NCBI GenBank assembly: GCA_017562135.1
Contig: QEYB01000093.1
Coordinates: 1-64,000, forward strand
Reading direction: 5' to 3'
From: Dipylidium caninum
Lineage: Eukaryota > Platyhelminthes > Cestoda > Cyclophyllidea > Dipylidiidae
Length of the DNA: 64,000 bases
Position numbers and translations under genes: made by a program. The notes below the pieces were generated by a model. It was not told the DNA's origin. It ran no database searches and saw only the letters and a program-made list of their open reading frames with translations. This document shows positions 1 to 11,601 of the stretch, piece by piece (the first letter of the stretch is position 1; each line of letters begins with the position of its first letter).

Positions 1-1719
1 AAAAAAAAGAGAGAGAGATCCACAGCACTAAAGGAATAAACTACAGTCCTTTAAAATATCCTTAACGAGGTTGTACCGTTTAGAGCCGTTACAATACAAG
101 GAAGGATAGGATAACTAATGCCGGTACACTATAAAATCCTCAATACGGAGTAGTTGAGGATGAAGGATTAAGAGAATTTTAAAGGAACTGATAGAATTAA
201 ATTGTCATAAGGAAATGAGAAAATAATGAAAAATTGGATAACGCAAAAAGAAAAGACAGTAGTAAGAGAAATTACAAGAAAGTTGGCTGTAGAAAGTGAA
301 CGAAAATGTCACAAGTTAGTAATAAATAAAAGAATAGATGAGTGAGAGCAAAACATGTGAACCGAAAAGCCATCAATTACTTGATGTGCTCATTTACAGT
401 CGTTAGTGCGGAGAAGTCCAGTGAACATGTGAGTTTTGTGCTTCGATCAAAGCTCGTTGTAACTTACTGTTTCTTTGGTTAAAATTTTGATGTATAGGGA
501 GGAAAGATGCAAGGCAACTAGAAAAGGAGACATACGTCATCGATGTTATTTGTTGATCAAGGATTGAAGCAAAAAGAGGCGTGAAAAACTGAACAAGAAT
601 CAATAGAGGTTTAAAATTGATATAGGAACTCAAGCTGTTGAATCGAAGTGAGGTTTCTCAAAAATTAAATGAGATATCCTGATGAGATGGGAAGTAGACC
701 ACGTCAATACTACTAGGGAATTCAAATTTGATGGTACGCACTTTTAAAGATTATCGAATACGCACAAGACGGCACGTCGGTAAACGGCGAAAATCGTGCA
801 GGTCGTCGACCGGATCTACAGTGCTGGAACCTGTCTGTCTTTTGCAGAAAAAATGTAAGTGGCTATGAGACGAGACATGAGTGAACATAACAATGTACGA
901 AAAAACAATGGTTTTCGTAAGAGAAACACTACTCCCCACGAAATGCATTAATACATTAGAAAGTCTTTGTTAGTGGTGAGGAAGTTTCAAGGAATCATAC
1001 CATATGAAGATGCTCCAACACGAGTTGGGTCAGAGGGCCGTGAAGCGACAGTAGCGATTTGCGAATAGCGTGTGCGAATGAATCAAAAGGTTCTTGAAAA
1101 AACGGCCATTTTGGGTAGAAATTTAAAAAAAAATAACTCAGGTCAACGATAAAAGCGGGCCTATGTTGCAAAAAGATGACGTAGAAGCAGAGAGATGAGT
1201 GAGGTTTCTCAAAGTAAGCTTGAATGATCTTTGCTCAAAAAAGGGAATAGACATTGTCTCTAAGATGAAAAAGGAAGCTAACCCAAAATGCCAGGAATTA
1301 TGTTTCCGATTATAAATAGGATTTACATCAAACGATATAAGTTGGTTTCGTCAACTACAAAAATTCTGAATTACTGATTCCGTATGTTTCTATACAATCT
1401 AGAGAATAAGTAAGGGCAGAGTAGTGGGTAAGGAAGAAGGAGAACAAACCGAGTGGGACTAAGAATTCAGGTTTGGGAGATAAAATAGTAAAGTTGATTA
1501 AATATGAGTAAAGTATAAAGAACAGAAAGAAAGGAAACATATGTCGTGATCGAATAAATGGCGGGGTATAGAACTAAACAAAGGAGAAAACTAGCAAATA
1601 TGACACTGGAAGCTTCAGCATTAGAAAGGGGTCAAGTGGGTTGATGGTGGGTAGGGGATCTATACGTACTCCCATGCAACTGCTGGCGGACATAACACCG
1701 AGGCGAGTGGACTCCTTAC
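1..1719. other. No gene seen; probably aminotransferase intron
   Basis: AT-rich, purine-biased sequence with only short unconvincing open frames. It lies downstream (minus-strand sense) of the last aminotransferase exon I can place. I looked on the minus strand for the conserved lysine-containing segment that should follow (the STSKGY-type motif of this family) and did not find it, so the remaining exons must lie beyond the left edge. This stretch is most simply read as intron. Confidence 0.5.
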
Positions 1720-4700
1720 TGATGTCGCCACCGACGATCATGGAGAGAACGTTTGAAATGAGTAGAACCGCCGATCGGGCACGTAGACATTGTGTTGGTA
1801 GACCTCGTCAGCTAAAACGAGCAGGTTGTTGCGATGGGCAAAGCGCAGCACCATGGCGATATTGTCACGTGTGAGCACTTGTCCAGTGGGATTGCCCGGG
1901 TTGATGACAACTAACACACGTGGCTCGCAGTGCACCCGTGCCCTCTCCAACTGCGCTTCCAACTCCTCCTCACGTAGGCTCCAGCCACTTTCTTCCTCCA
2001 AATAATAACCAATCTAGAGGTAAAATGAAATCTGTGGGAAAAATATGCTCCACCATAACGGTTCAAACTGCCATCGAATGCCGATGTAACCAGAGAGCAT
2101 CAGTGTGATGAGATGGCAAATTCACGGAACTATAGTTCGGACAAGGAGAGGTGTCAATTATGTTCCACGTCCATTATTATTGAAGCGGTAGCCAATCTTC
2201 AGGAGCACACAGGCAAAACCGCAAAACTTGGTCGTCCCCAGGCCAAAAGTTTTACTGGCGTGAAAGACCTTAATCTAATCAACCTTACTCTTTAGCCGCT
2301 GCAAAATTGACAAAAAAGCAACATTTTATATATTTACATAATTTTCGTTGTGACCAATACGTTGAAAGGAGGTATTTTCGAAAAGTGATGCTGTGCACTC
2401 CAACGCATTGGTAATTTAGTCCGGAGGTTGAGTGCATCTCACTGGAAGCATGACTGGGTCCTCATCCAATTAACTTTTCATTCAAATCCGAGGCTTTTGA
2501 AAAACCACAACTCCTATTGAAGGAGGCTGATATGCTCCCTATAAACAATGGCTTTATTACTTCACCACATGGAATCACTGAATGCCTACATGTCAGCCAA
2601 GCTCCATTCATACGGAAGCAACATGTAGAAATGTGTGTCCACAACAGATATAACCACAATATTGTCAGCGACAATGTACTATAAACAGTTGACTAAAGGG
2701 TCGATGTGTATTAACTCTTCCGGAGCGCTAGTGACAATCGGAGTACAACGAATTTTTGGTCATCGGTACAAATAAGGTTAACAAAACATCGCAAAAAACA
2801 TCTAGCTTGAGAATGAGAAAAACAACAGCTGCAATTTTTCAACTTAATTCAGTGAGGACCGGAATATAAAAGATCCTTCTAATTGACTTGTTACACATTT
2901 ACATGATGTGAGTTTATGCCGCGGAAAGTGTAAATACTCAACATAACTATTGGCGCAACTTCTGTAAATCAGAAATTCATCACAGACTTTCTTAAAATCA
3001 CAAGAGAAGGCTTATATTCGAAAAATGAATTTAGTGTAGAGTCGAGAAAATTTGAGAGATATATAATGAGTGAAGCAATCATAAAACTCCTCTGTAGAAT
3101 GCCATTTGAAACGTTAAGGAGTCGCATTACTATGGCCTCGGTGCTGTTAAAGATGTCTGGCAATGCTCTACTTCAGACCCGTGGTTTTTAAGGGGCCGCT
3201 ATTTGGAAGGCGAGCAAGGCGGGATCGCGCGGTGGGAAGTTAGGCGTGTCAGCCGCCATCTCTGGTTGACGCATAGGACTTGCGGGTCCGGGCCTCAATC
3301 GCATTTCAGACACACGTCTACACGACTTGCGCCCACACCAATTGGGCCATAATTCTGTACGATGAAACTACATTTGTCTTGCGGAGGGGAAAGGGTTAAA
3401 GATTTGAGAATGAACAAATTGCTCCACTTTTAACGTAAGTAGTTGGTAATCGGCACTTGAAAATCCCGACCTTAGCCAACTTTACAACTAGAGTACCTCT
3501 TCTTCGTCAATCATTACGAAAGTGAACCCCAACGCGTCGGATCGCATAAAAACGAGGCATTCAGAAAGACCAAGAAACTTAACGACGACGCATAACAGTT
3601 GCAAAACATCAAAATACTTAATGTGGAATTAACTATTTTGTATCAGAAAACAAAGGATTGGTACAACTGTTCTCCGTCCTCCAATCGGTTATTTTGTACG
3701 TGCAGTAGGGTGCGTCGTCACAAAACGGGTTATTTTCGCTACAAAACCCGACGCCCCTAAAATTAAACAGTTGACTGTCCAAACCGTTAAAGGCCAATCA
3801 ATGCGACTAGAGTGACTGAACAAGTCACATGTCAATTGCCTTCCAGACTGCACCATAGCCACGTCTAAGGAATATTCTAAAAGCGCTCGAATTGGATGGT
3901 AGCATGTCCCACTATGTGGTGGCCCTAAGGTGAAATAAAATATCAAAACCAAAAATATATTGGGTGTACTTTATGTCTCAAGAGCATCTATGGGCGGAAA
4001 ATTGGAAAAAATGATATCTTATGATAAGGTCATTGTAGAGTTCGGAAACAAATGCAGTGTAAAATGAAATTATTTAGAATCATATATTCCCACTGTTACA
4101 CTACTGAAGTCATGCAAAACAAGACCGCTGGAAGCCCGGAAAACTAACGAAAACCACAAAGGAATCTAATATTGGCTAATGAAGAATAAAGTTCACTCAA
4201 TGACGATTTTAAGGGGAGAGTAAAATATCAATTTATAAAAATATCAGTTCTACTAAGTGAAGAATGCCTATTAAAACATCGAATTATAAAAAATCCCTCC
4301 TTCTACCAATTCACCTGAAGTAGACAACCCCCAGAAACATTATTTTCATCAGAACGGAGTTACGCCATTTGAAAAATGACAATTTTGAACGAACAGTCAT
4401 ATAAACTAGATATAGCTTCAAGTACAACATACGTGCGATAGACTTTTCTCCCAGAGTGGTGGATGCATTTATAAGGAGAAATCGAAATAACCATTCAGTA
4501 AAAAAGACGACAATTTGCAATCATTATCAATTTCATCAAATGAAGGTAGGTTTGGACTACTAAAAATTGTTTCGTGTTCATGACCCTTTTATAGTTCACC
4601 AATTTTTCCCACCCACCACGGATTCAAAACTTCTGAAGCTAAAGTTAGCCGGTTACATGATATTCATTTAGTTAGAATCCGTTTGTGAATTTTAAGTTAA

Positions 4701-6557
4701 ATAAGGGCAGATTGCAATGAAAAGACAGTATCTGATAAGTAAATGGACCACAAAAAACAGAGAAACGTTGCAAAGCATAAAGTACAGTCTCTCTCATTAA
4801 AAAAACCTCGAGAAGTTAAGGCTGCAGAACAATATCAGCACTGATCAAAAAAATAATCAAGCTGGAACGCACTCAATACAGCGCTTCGAGACCCCCAAAA
4901 TATTAGATAATATCAAAGGCATTATAAACAAACTTTGTAAAGGAACGCGATGATGTAGAACTATCGTGGAGGTTTCCATGGGTGACTTAACATTTCATGG
5001 TTCTTTTTAGAACATATCGCAAAAGACCAGAAATACAAACCAAAGGCTAAACCATAAGACACACAAAAACCAAAAAAATGAAAACCCAAAAGCAAAGTTT
5101 TGCTATACAAACGTAACATATACTTGATTTGTGCAAGTCAATGCTGCTTTCCGAAAATCAGGATTCTAACCGCGCTATAGAATAAAAACCATGTTACAAT
5201 CGCGATACGAAATCGATACTTAGACAGGTTGTGGGACCAGAAAATAAAAAGCAGAAAGCCTACCTGGTAGTTGTTGTACTCGCTCAGAGTAGCTGAATAA
5301 AGAGGATATTGAGGAATAGGGATCATGACACCAGCTCGATGAGAGCCCTCTTTCGTAGTAGCCACGAGTTCTAGGATAAACTTTAGATAGAGGGTAAAAA
5401 AGATGAAAAAGAATATAGGTAAATTATCGTAAAACGAATATTCGACACCGAAAAAAAGCAATTTTTTAAGAACACATTTGCGTCTTACTTTACGGTTTGA
5501 ATGAGGGCCATAGAGAAATGTCCACATCAAAAGAATAATCAAAAAACAAAGTGATTATGGTAAAACATTTAATGATTCTAAGTTATAATAGTGCGATATA
5601 TAATATTTAAGGCAAATATTTATTTTGAAGATGAAAAACAAATAAAGGAAGTGTCCTGTCCGATAAGATAATTATATGCATTATACAAGTCGGAATATTT
5701 GCCTTAACGATAGACGCAAGGTAGGATTACAAGGGAAATAATTTAAAAAAGTCAAGAACACCGTCAAGCAGATTCACTAGTGTTTCACCTGAAGAGATTT
5801 AAGAAAATAAATAATTATCTATGGAAAAATTATGTCGTAACAAACCTTAACGGCTTCAGAAGCACCAGAGGCTAGAAAAATATCTTGCGGAAATGACGGA
5901 ATTCCGTCCCTTTGTCGAATATATTCCGCAATGTCTTCTCGCACTACTTCAACGCCTGTAGATTGACTATAGGAACCTGAAAGCGTATAAGTTAGCCCTC
6001 CTTATACATACTTGCTTAAAGATAAAACGGGAACCAATTGACGGATGTGAATGGAAAAAATTCTACGGTGAGCAATAAAATGTATAAAAAGTAAAGTGAC
6101 TACCAGTGGAAATTAAACGGCGAAAACTAACCTACACTGCCACCTACACTTCCGAGAAAGCGCAGAGCCCTTTCTTTAGCATCGTTAGGGATAGCTGATG
6201 AAGCCAGAAGATTTGTATCGCAAGCAGCAGCAATAACTTGGCGTATGAAGGTTATCGGCGTCTGCCCAGCTATGTGACAATCGCCTATATTGCATTTAAT
6301 AATGCTCTCATAAGGCCTCTTTTCACCCTTAATAAAAAAGTATCAAAAGTAATCGACAAAGGTCATACATTCAGAAGACCCTTTTCAAGTTCATTGGCAC
6401 GCAAAACAAGAGGTCCTCTAACAGCATATTCCAACCGTCTCATGTTTGGATTAATTTCCTTAACCGAAATTTTCGTATAATTCCGGAAGACCTTGAATGC
6501 GAAACGTGCATACCGAGGAGAGGTGAGAGAACAGCGAACGAGAGGCGCGTCCATCAT
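1720..6557 (-). CDS. GPT: Alanine aminotransferase, 5' part (3' end off the window)
   Basis: Pyridoxal-phosphate enzyme that interconverts alanine + 2-oxoglutarate with pyruvate + glutamate. Five exons are visible on the minus strand: 6369-6557, 6132-6327, 5846-5976, 5264-5380 and about 1720-2013. The first three introns are GT-AG, the first only 41 nt, and the first four exons join in phase. Family signatures in order are RRLEYAVRGP, NIGDCHIAGQTPITF, SYSQSTGVEVVRED, RDGIP, GVMIPIPQYPLYSA and NPGNPTGQVLTRDNI, then LADEVYQ. The start at 6557 gives a first 30 residues rich in Arg, Ser, Thr and aromatics with a single acidic residue, which looks like a mitochondrial presequence (inference). The Schiff-base lysine exon is not in the window. 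Exon 5 runs into a stop near 1745; adding one base there would restore a family-like frame up to a good donor at 1720 (see findings). The intron between exons 4 and 5 is about 3.25 kb. Confidence 0.9.
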
Positions 6558-8250
6558 TCATAAACTGCACATGAGAAGCGAGTACGTATAATGCTGCTAA
6601 ATAATACGGACCGTAACACATGTTACCAAATAAGAGAAGAAGGAGAAGACATTTACTGAGTGTAAAAAATAAAAAATGGAAATTTAACACACGGCGTACT
6701 ACACTAAATAAATAATAGATTTAAAAATGACCGCAAAAAATTAGCAAAGGCATCACTGAGTCCAGTAATGGAAGCGGGTAAAAATTGGCGATGCTAGCGC
6801 CGATATTACACTGAATCAGGTAGCTAATCTGATAATCGAAAGATCGCTTATCGAAAAGCAGTGCGATGTTATTGTCAAAACAAACTATGATGAGCAAGAT
6901 CTACAGGTGGTATTTTAGGTCACACCAACGTCATCTCATGGGATATGCACTTACTGGCTTCGAGAAATCCCATAGTACTTCCAAATCACTCGCTATTACA
7001 GAAATTTCAACTTCAGGAATCTCCACTTCAATGAGGATTCGACGCAACCCCAAGCTCAGCACGATATGTGTGCGACATGTATTTTGGTTACAACCTGATT
7101 CCACTCGCTACTAGGAGTTCGTGTCAAACCACCCTTAGTCTGTCGCTCCCAGAAGGCCCTTACTGATCTACTAATGTGTCCTTCAGGATACGTGTATTCG
7201 CCCCCATTCATCTGCGTTGCAGGTTTAACTGTCCTCCATAGCAGGGTTCCCAGTTGAGAAATTTTCCCTCTTCCGGTTTCCCGGGTTTCCCACTTTCCCA
7301 ACACTCATGACGAGCCACAAACAATACAAATAAGGCTGCTGAGGAATATAGAACAACATTGCGGCTTATCTGGTGGCAAAAAAATTCTTAAGGAGAATAT
7401 GCAATACTCTTGAACGCGATAACAACAACAGTGTGGTTATAAGTTTAATTGTTCCCGTTCATGACTGCAAGAAATATCCGCCGAGTTGTAGAAGTACTCC
7501 AGTGAAGGACCATACCAACCCCTTAAGTTGTCTTCCATCTCTTCTTGACAAGAAAGGACCTCCACAAATTTTTATTCAAACTGTTCTGACCCGCGAAATT
7601 ACTTTGACGATAGTGCACACAACTTAATCGAATGCGGCAAAAAGCGTGGCCTAACGAAGCAGTGCAGAGAAATGGCCACACACTAAACACCAATCTCAGC
7701 TCAATGCAAATATGGTAAAGGAGAGCGAAGAGAGGGAGTGAGGAGAGGGCGAGAGAGGAAAAGACTTAATGGACACGTCGTAGAAAAAATACTTGGGTCA
7801 TTTTAGCGTATGCGACTATGTAGGCTCAAATGTCTCGTGGGTAATCCGAGGGACATTGCCTCTCAGCGTGTGCACGTCAAGTCCCTCTACTTAGTGGACT
7901 GCTGCTGATTTTTGCTGGCGTCCTCAGAACCCCCCGGAGAAGCCAGAGGATTGATACATCAAGGCTCACATGAATTTACAGGATATCTGCTCTATGATGT
8001 GGCCGATTCGAAAACTGTATTTGTGTGTATGGGGGGAGTAGAGTGTATATCGCCAACAATGGCAAAGCTCAATCGTACTAACTGATTATAAAATAAAAAT
8101 CGATGAGTGTCATTTCCGAGACAAAACAATTTTCGTCGCGCCCATATGCCCTTCGCGCAATGTTAAATTGCTGTTGTTGTTTCAATGGTGTAAAGACATT
8201 GCCGTCGAAGGCGGTGCGGGACTAGTAGTGTACTTGGCCTATCGTGCACG

Positions 8251-10512
8251 ATGGATGCTCACGCTGCCGAAAGTGGAGACCGCACGAACATGGAGGAGAC
8301 AGCCTTCATAAAGAAGAGTGAGGCTGGGGAAGGGTCTGAGGACGACTATCCTCTGCTCACAAAAGAGGATTTGCTACGGATTGACCGTGAAGAGCCGATT
8401 TGGCGTCGACTGCGGATTGCACTGATCGTTCTGTTTTGGGCGGTCTGGATTGGCCTCATAGTCGTGTCCGCACTGTTCATAGTGTTTACGCCAAGGTGTC
8501 CGCCGCGTCCGACTCAGGAGTTCTGGCAATCGAAAACGGCCTACTGGGTGAACCCGTTTGCTTTTAAAGATTCGGATGGAGATTTGGTTGGTGATCTGCA
8601 AGGTAGGTAGTGGAAGGTCTCGATGTGATAATGTCTAAATGATAGGCTTGGTGAATGCTGCGGACTACATCGAGAAGGAGGTTGGCGCTGGTTTTATTAT
8701 TTTGACGCCGATGTTACCGCTCTACCCGAGAGCCATTGCCAAACCTGGCAACGTGTCGTTCAGGCACATCCATCCTGCTCTAGGCACCATGGACGACTTC
8801 GGTGCCTTGTTGCGAACGTTTAAGAAGAGAGGCATGCCGATTGTGATTACATTGGACTTCAACGCGGTTCCTGTGACTCATGAGCTCGCTAAACCCGCCT
8901 TCTTGACGGCTGCTGGTGCAAAAGTGAGAGTTGTGTGTTTCTTTGTTGACTAGATTGATTGATAGTTCTGTCGGACGAGTAATGAGAGTTCGGAACTGGT
9001 GGATGGGAAGCCATACTACTCTACCTACGGCAAGGGCTCGGGAGTGGTGGATTTGAATTTGCGGTCTGCGGAGGTGTTGGAAGAGGTTAAGAATGTGACG
9101 CGGTTCTGGTTATCGAAAGGTGTGGACGGGATTTTGCTGGCTGATGCCGCTTTCTACGTCGAAGACGCCTCAGCATGCACCTCGAAATCGTGGTTCAGTG
9201 AGTTCCCCACCTGCAAGCTCTACACACCTGAAACAGTGTCGGTGATACAGGAGCTGCGAAAAGTGGTTGATGCGGTGTCGACCGAGACTTCACGTCGCAG
9301 GTAAGGTGCTGTTGTTTGTCTCAGACCGCATTTGCAGAGTCCTCATGGCGGATCCTGGAGACACTGGTTACAGCGAAACGAGGGGAGTGGGTGTGATGTC
9401 GTTGCTTGGTACCGAGGAGGCACCTGGAGCTCATCTAGTGATTAGTCGGGAGTTCGTCTTCAACCGTGGATCGTAAGTTTTCATAGCAGCATAACGCATG
9501 TCTTTCAGGGACAAGGACGCGGACGATTTCCCCAGTTTGAGTAAGTACTTGCAATCGGTGAACGCTTCGCTACAGGATCGATTGGCTGTGACGGTGTCGT
9601 CACCAACAGACAAACCATACCATAGTGTCTTTCTCGGTTGCCTCGGTATTCCTACTCCCAGGTAAGTGGTGTTTCGCCTCGTATCTTCCTGTGGACGATC
9701 ATGTTTCTCGTCGCTAGTGTTACCAAGCACTTTTTTTCTGTGGTGTCCCTGACTGGTAGGCACGCCCGTGCTCTACGCTGGGAGCGAGCTTGGCTGGAGT
9801 CCTTTGAGTGTGCTACCACCCAAGTCGTTGTATCCCTTCGGCGAGATGCCTGCTGTGGGTGATGTAGCTAGCCACTTACCGATGCCGTGGTCTTCGAATG
9901 GTCGTGGTTTTTCTGACTCGGAGAAGATTGACGAATTATATACCGCCTACCTTGCGGGGGTTGGAGCAGTCGAGACAGTTGAGGTAGACGGTTATTGAGA
10001 AATGCGAACACTTGAGTTTTTCTCATCCGTTATGCCTTGTCACTTGCGTTTTTGTAGACCGCGTTGGCTGCAGGTCGTGGCCCGAGTGTTTTCAACTTGA
10101 CCACTTCCCTGGTCCGGCTTCATAAGGAGTATCCGAGTCTATTGTGGGGTTCTCTGAACTCCACCATGCGTATTACCGAGGTAAGTAGCACTCATGACGG
10201 TACTTGGTCAGGAGAGGATGTCGGATTTCATGAACTCGGAGTTGAACTGCGACCTGTTTGCCGTTGTAGACACCGTCTGTGGAGGTGTTTAAGCGCAGTG
10301 CTGTCGGTTTTGATAGCATTTTAGTTGCGCTGGTGGCCGAAGGAAAACCCGGTTCAGTAGTAGACTTTACGCCTGAGTGCTCGGCCATCGTTCCACTGGT
10401 CATCTACCCTCCCAATGAGGCCTTCGAAATGGGCGCGGAACTGCTGAATTTGAGGGTCTACTTCAAGTCTGCCAAGGAGGATACTCTCTATGTCTTCAAG
10501 TGCAGTGGTTAA
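8251..10512 (+). CDS. SLC3-family amino-acid transporter heavy chain, left copy
   Basis: Single-pass type II glycoprotein of the 4F2hc/rBAT kind, which escorts and stabilises light-chain amino-acid transporters at the cell surface. Exons: 8251-8602, 8646-8923, 8966-9300, 9338-9472, 9509-9661, 9760-9983, 10058-10180, 10270-10512; the first four introns are 36-43 nt. The model gives about 613 residues. An acidic cytosolic tail is followed by a membrane segment at about residues 54-80 and a Cys at about 83 just outside it, where family members form the disulphide with the light chain. The ectodomain is alpha-amylase-like: FKDSDGDLVGDLQG, GVDGILLAD and GTPVLYAGSELGW are recognisable, but the DxxxNH and GFRxD catalytic signatures of active GH13 enzymes are absent. 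Exon 5 carries one extra T at about 9631-9633 relative to the right copy, so the frame shifts before the LLPGTPVLYAG segment. Whether it is 4F2hc-like or rBAT-like is not resolved. Confidence 0.86.
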
Positions 10513-11007
10513 CGTCCCACTGTGTCGTAGTTGTTGCTCGCAGTTGTTGAGTCCACTAATATCTACGTCTTCGTGGTTGTATTAGGCTATTAACGTAATA
10601 GACTGTTTTGGCTAATGTAGTCTTGACTTTTGTTGGCGAGGCTATTTGAGTACTAACCTACAATTGTCTCCATCGTGGCCCTGATGTTAGCAGTTGTTTT
10701 AAAGCTGGACTACTGAGAGGTGTATGGGGTGCTTGGGGCTATCCTGGGTGGCTTGATTGCCGGGTGTCTTTTGGGAGTTGCCTGAGGCAAATGGGCTGTG
10801 TCATTCCTTTCCTTTGGTGGCGTTTGCCTCTTGTCATGCATGACTTTGGTTCCATGGTGCACGCGTTTTCCTCAGATTCAGTCTTTTCGAGTTTTTTTTT
10901 CAAGATGAAGAAATAGTTGCCAACCCTGAATATACGTTGCCTCATATTGACACACGTATCTGTGGTTGTATAGATTTCGTTCTCTTCGACATCGATCCTT
11001 TCTTTGT

Positions 11008-11013
11008 AATAAA
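11008..11013 (+). promoter_or_regulatory. Possible polyadenylation signal of left SLC3 gene
   Basis: An AATAAA lies about 500 nt downstream of the left SLC3 stop codon. The corresponding position in the right arm reads AATATT, so the signal is not conserved between arms. Assignment rests on position only. Confidence 0.3.
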
Positions 11014-11601
11014 CCTTGTGTACTTGGTTGGGTATGTGCTTGTTAGTCGCTTCATTCTCTGTCTGAATGTTGACTTCTCCGTGCTCTTGCCAATTTGCCA
11101 TTTTTTAAATGTACCTTGTACCCTACACATAATATGTTTACCTTGAGTTGTAAACAGTTTCGTAGTTGTCCGGTTGGAAATCACGCTGACCAAACACGAG
11201 CAATGTAATTCGCATTTCTGCAGTAAACAGGCTGTCGGGACACCTCTAACTTTGTGACGAGCGAATTATTTTCGAAACCGATGTGTCGACCACCTTTGAA
11301 TAGCTGGCATTGTCTCTGCCTTAGTCGCCATTAGCATGGGTTAATTTGCTTTAACGTTCCGTTAAGGTTGTTGCAGGCCCTTTCTCCTCACGTATGTAAG
11401 ATGAAGTCACATGAATTTTTTCCAGATAAACTGGGGAAATTTGAGATGCTTTTGTTTCATCACTGGAGAGCAAGACGACAAAGGGGCCGAGGGGTGAAGC
11501 GGTGGACAGCTTCTCAAACCTTCTCCTTACGAGTAGATGAGTTGCTCTGGTCGCTCTTTAGGTAATTCGACGCCAGAGCAGCTAACATGCACAAATCATC
11601 G

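Larger units (their letters stand above)
6885..11601 (+). repeat. Left arm of large inverted duplication
   Basis: This 4.7 kb segment is present again, reverse-complemented, at 16649-21303. Correspondence can be followed through an upstream region, the whole SLC3 gene and its 3' flank to a sharp inner edge at CAAATCATCG (11592-11601). The outer edge is blurred, near GAGGTCACACC-like sequence (about 6889-6930). Relative to the right arm, this arm has small insertions near 6945 and near 11561-11585. Gene body and innermost block are almost identical to the other arm, while the 5' and 3' flanks differ at several percent of sites. I saw no transposase, terminal repeat or target-site duplication at the edges, so a segmental duplication is preferred over a mobile element. 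Confidence 0.93.

Noticed and set aside
5138..5542. 134-codon minus-strand frame taken as a single protein
   Set aside because: Only residues within 5264-5380 match the aminotransferase family. The rest is intron read-through past a donor and an acceptor.
10739..11101. 120-codon minus-strand frame downstream of the left SLC3 gene
   Set aside because: The mirror region in the right arm (16931-17296) is open in a differently composed frame and the two share only part of their residues. Indels between arms break the frame, so it is best read as SLC3 3' flank.
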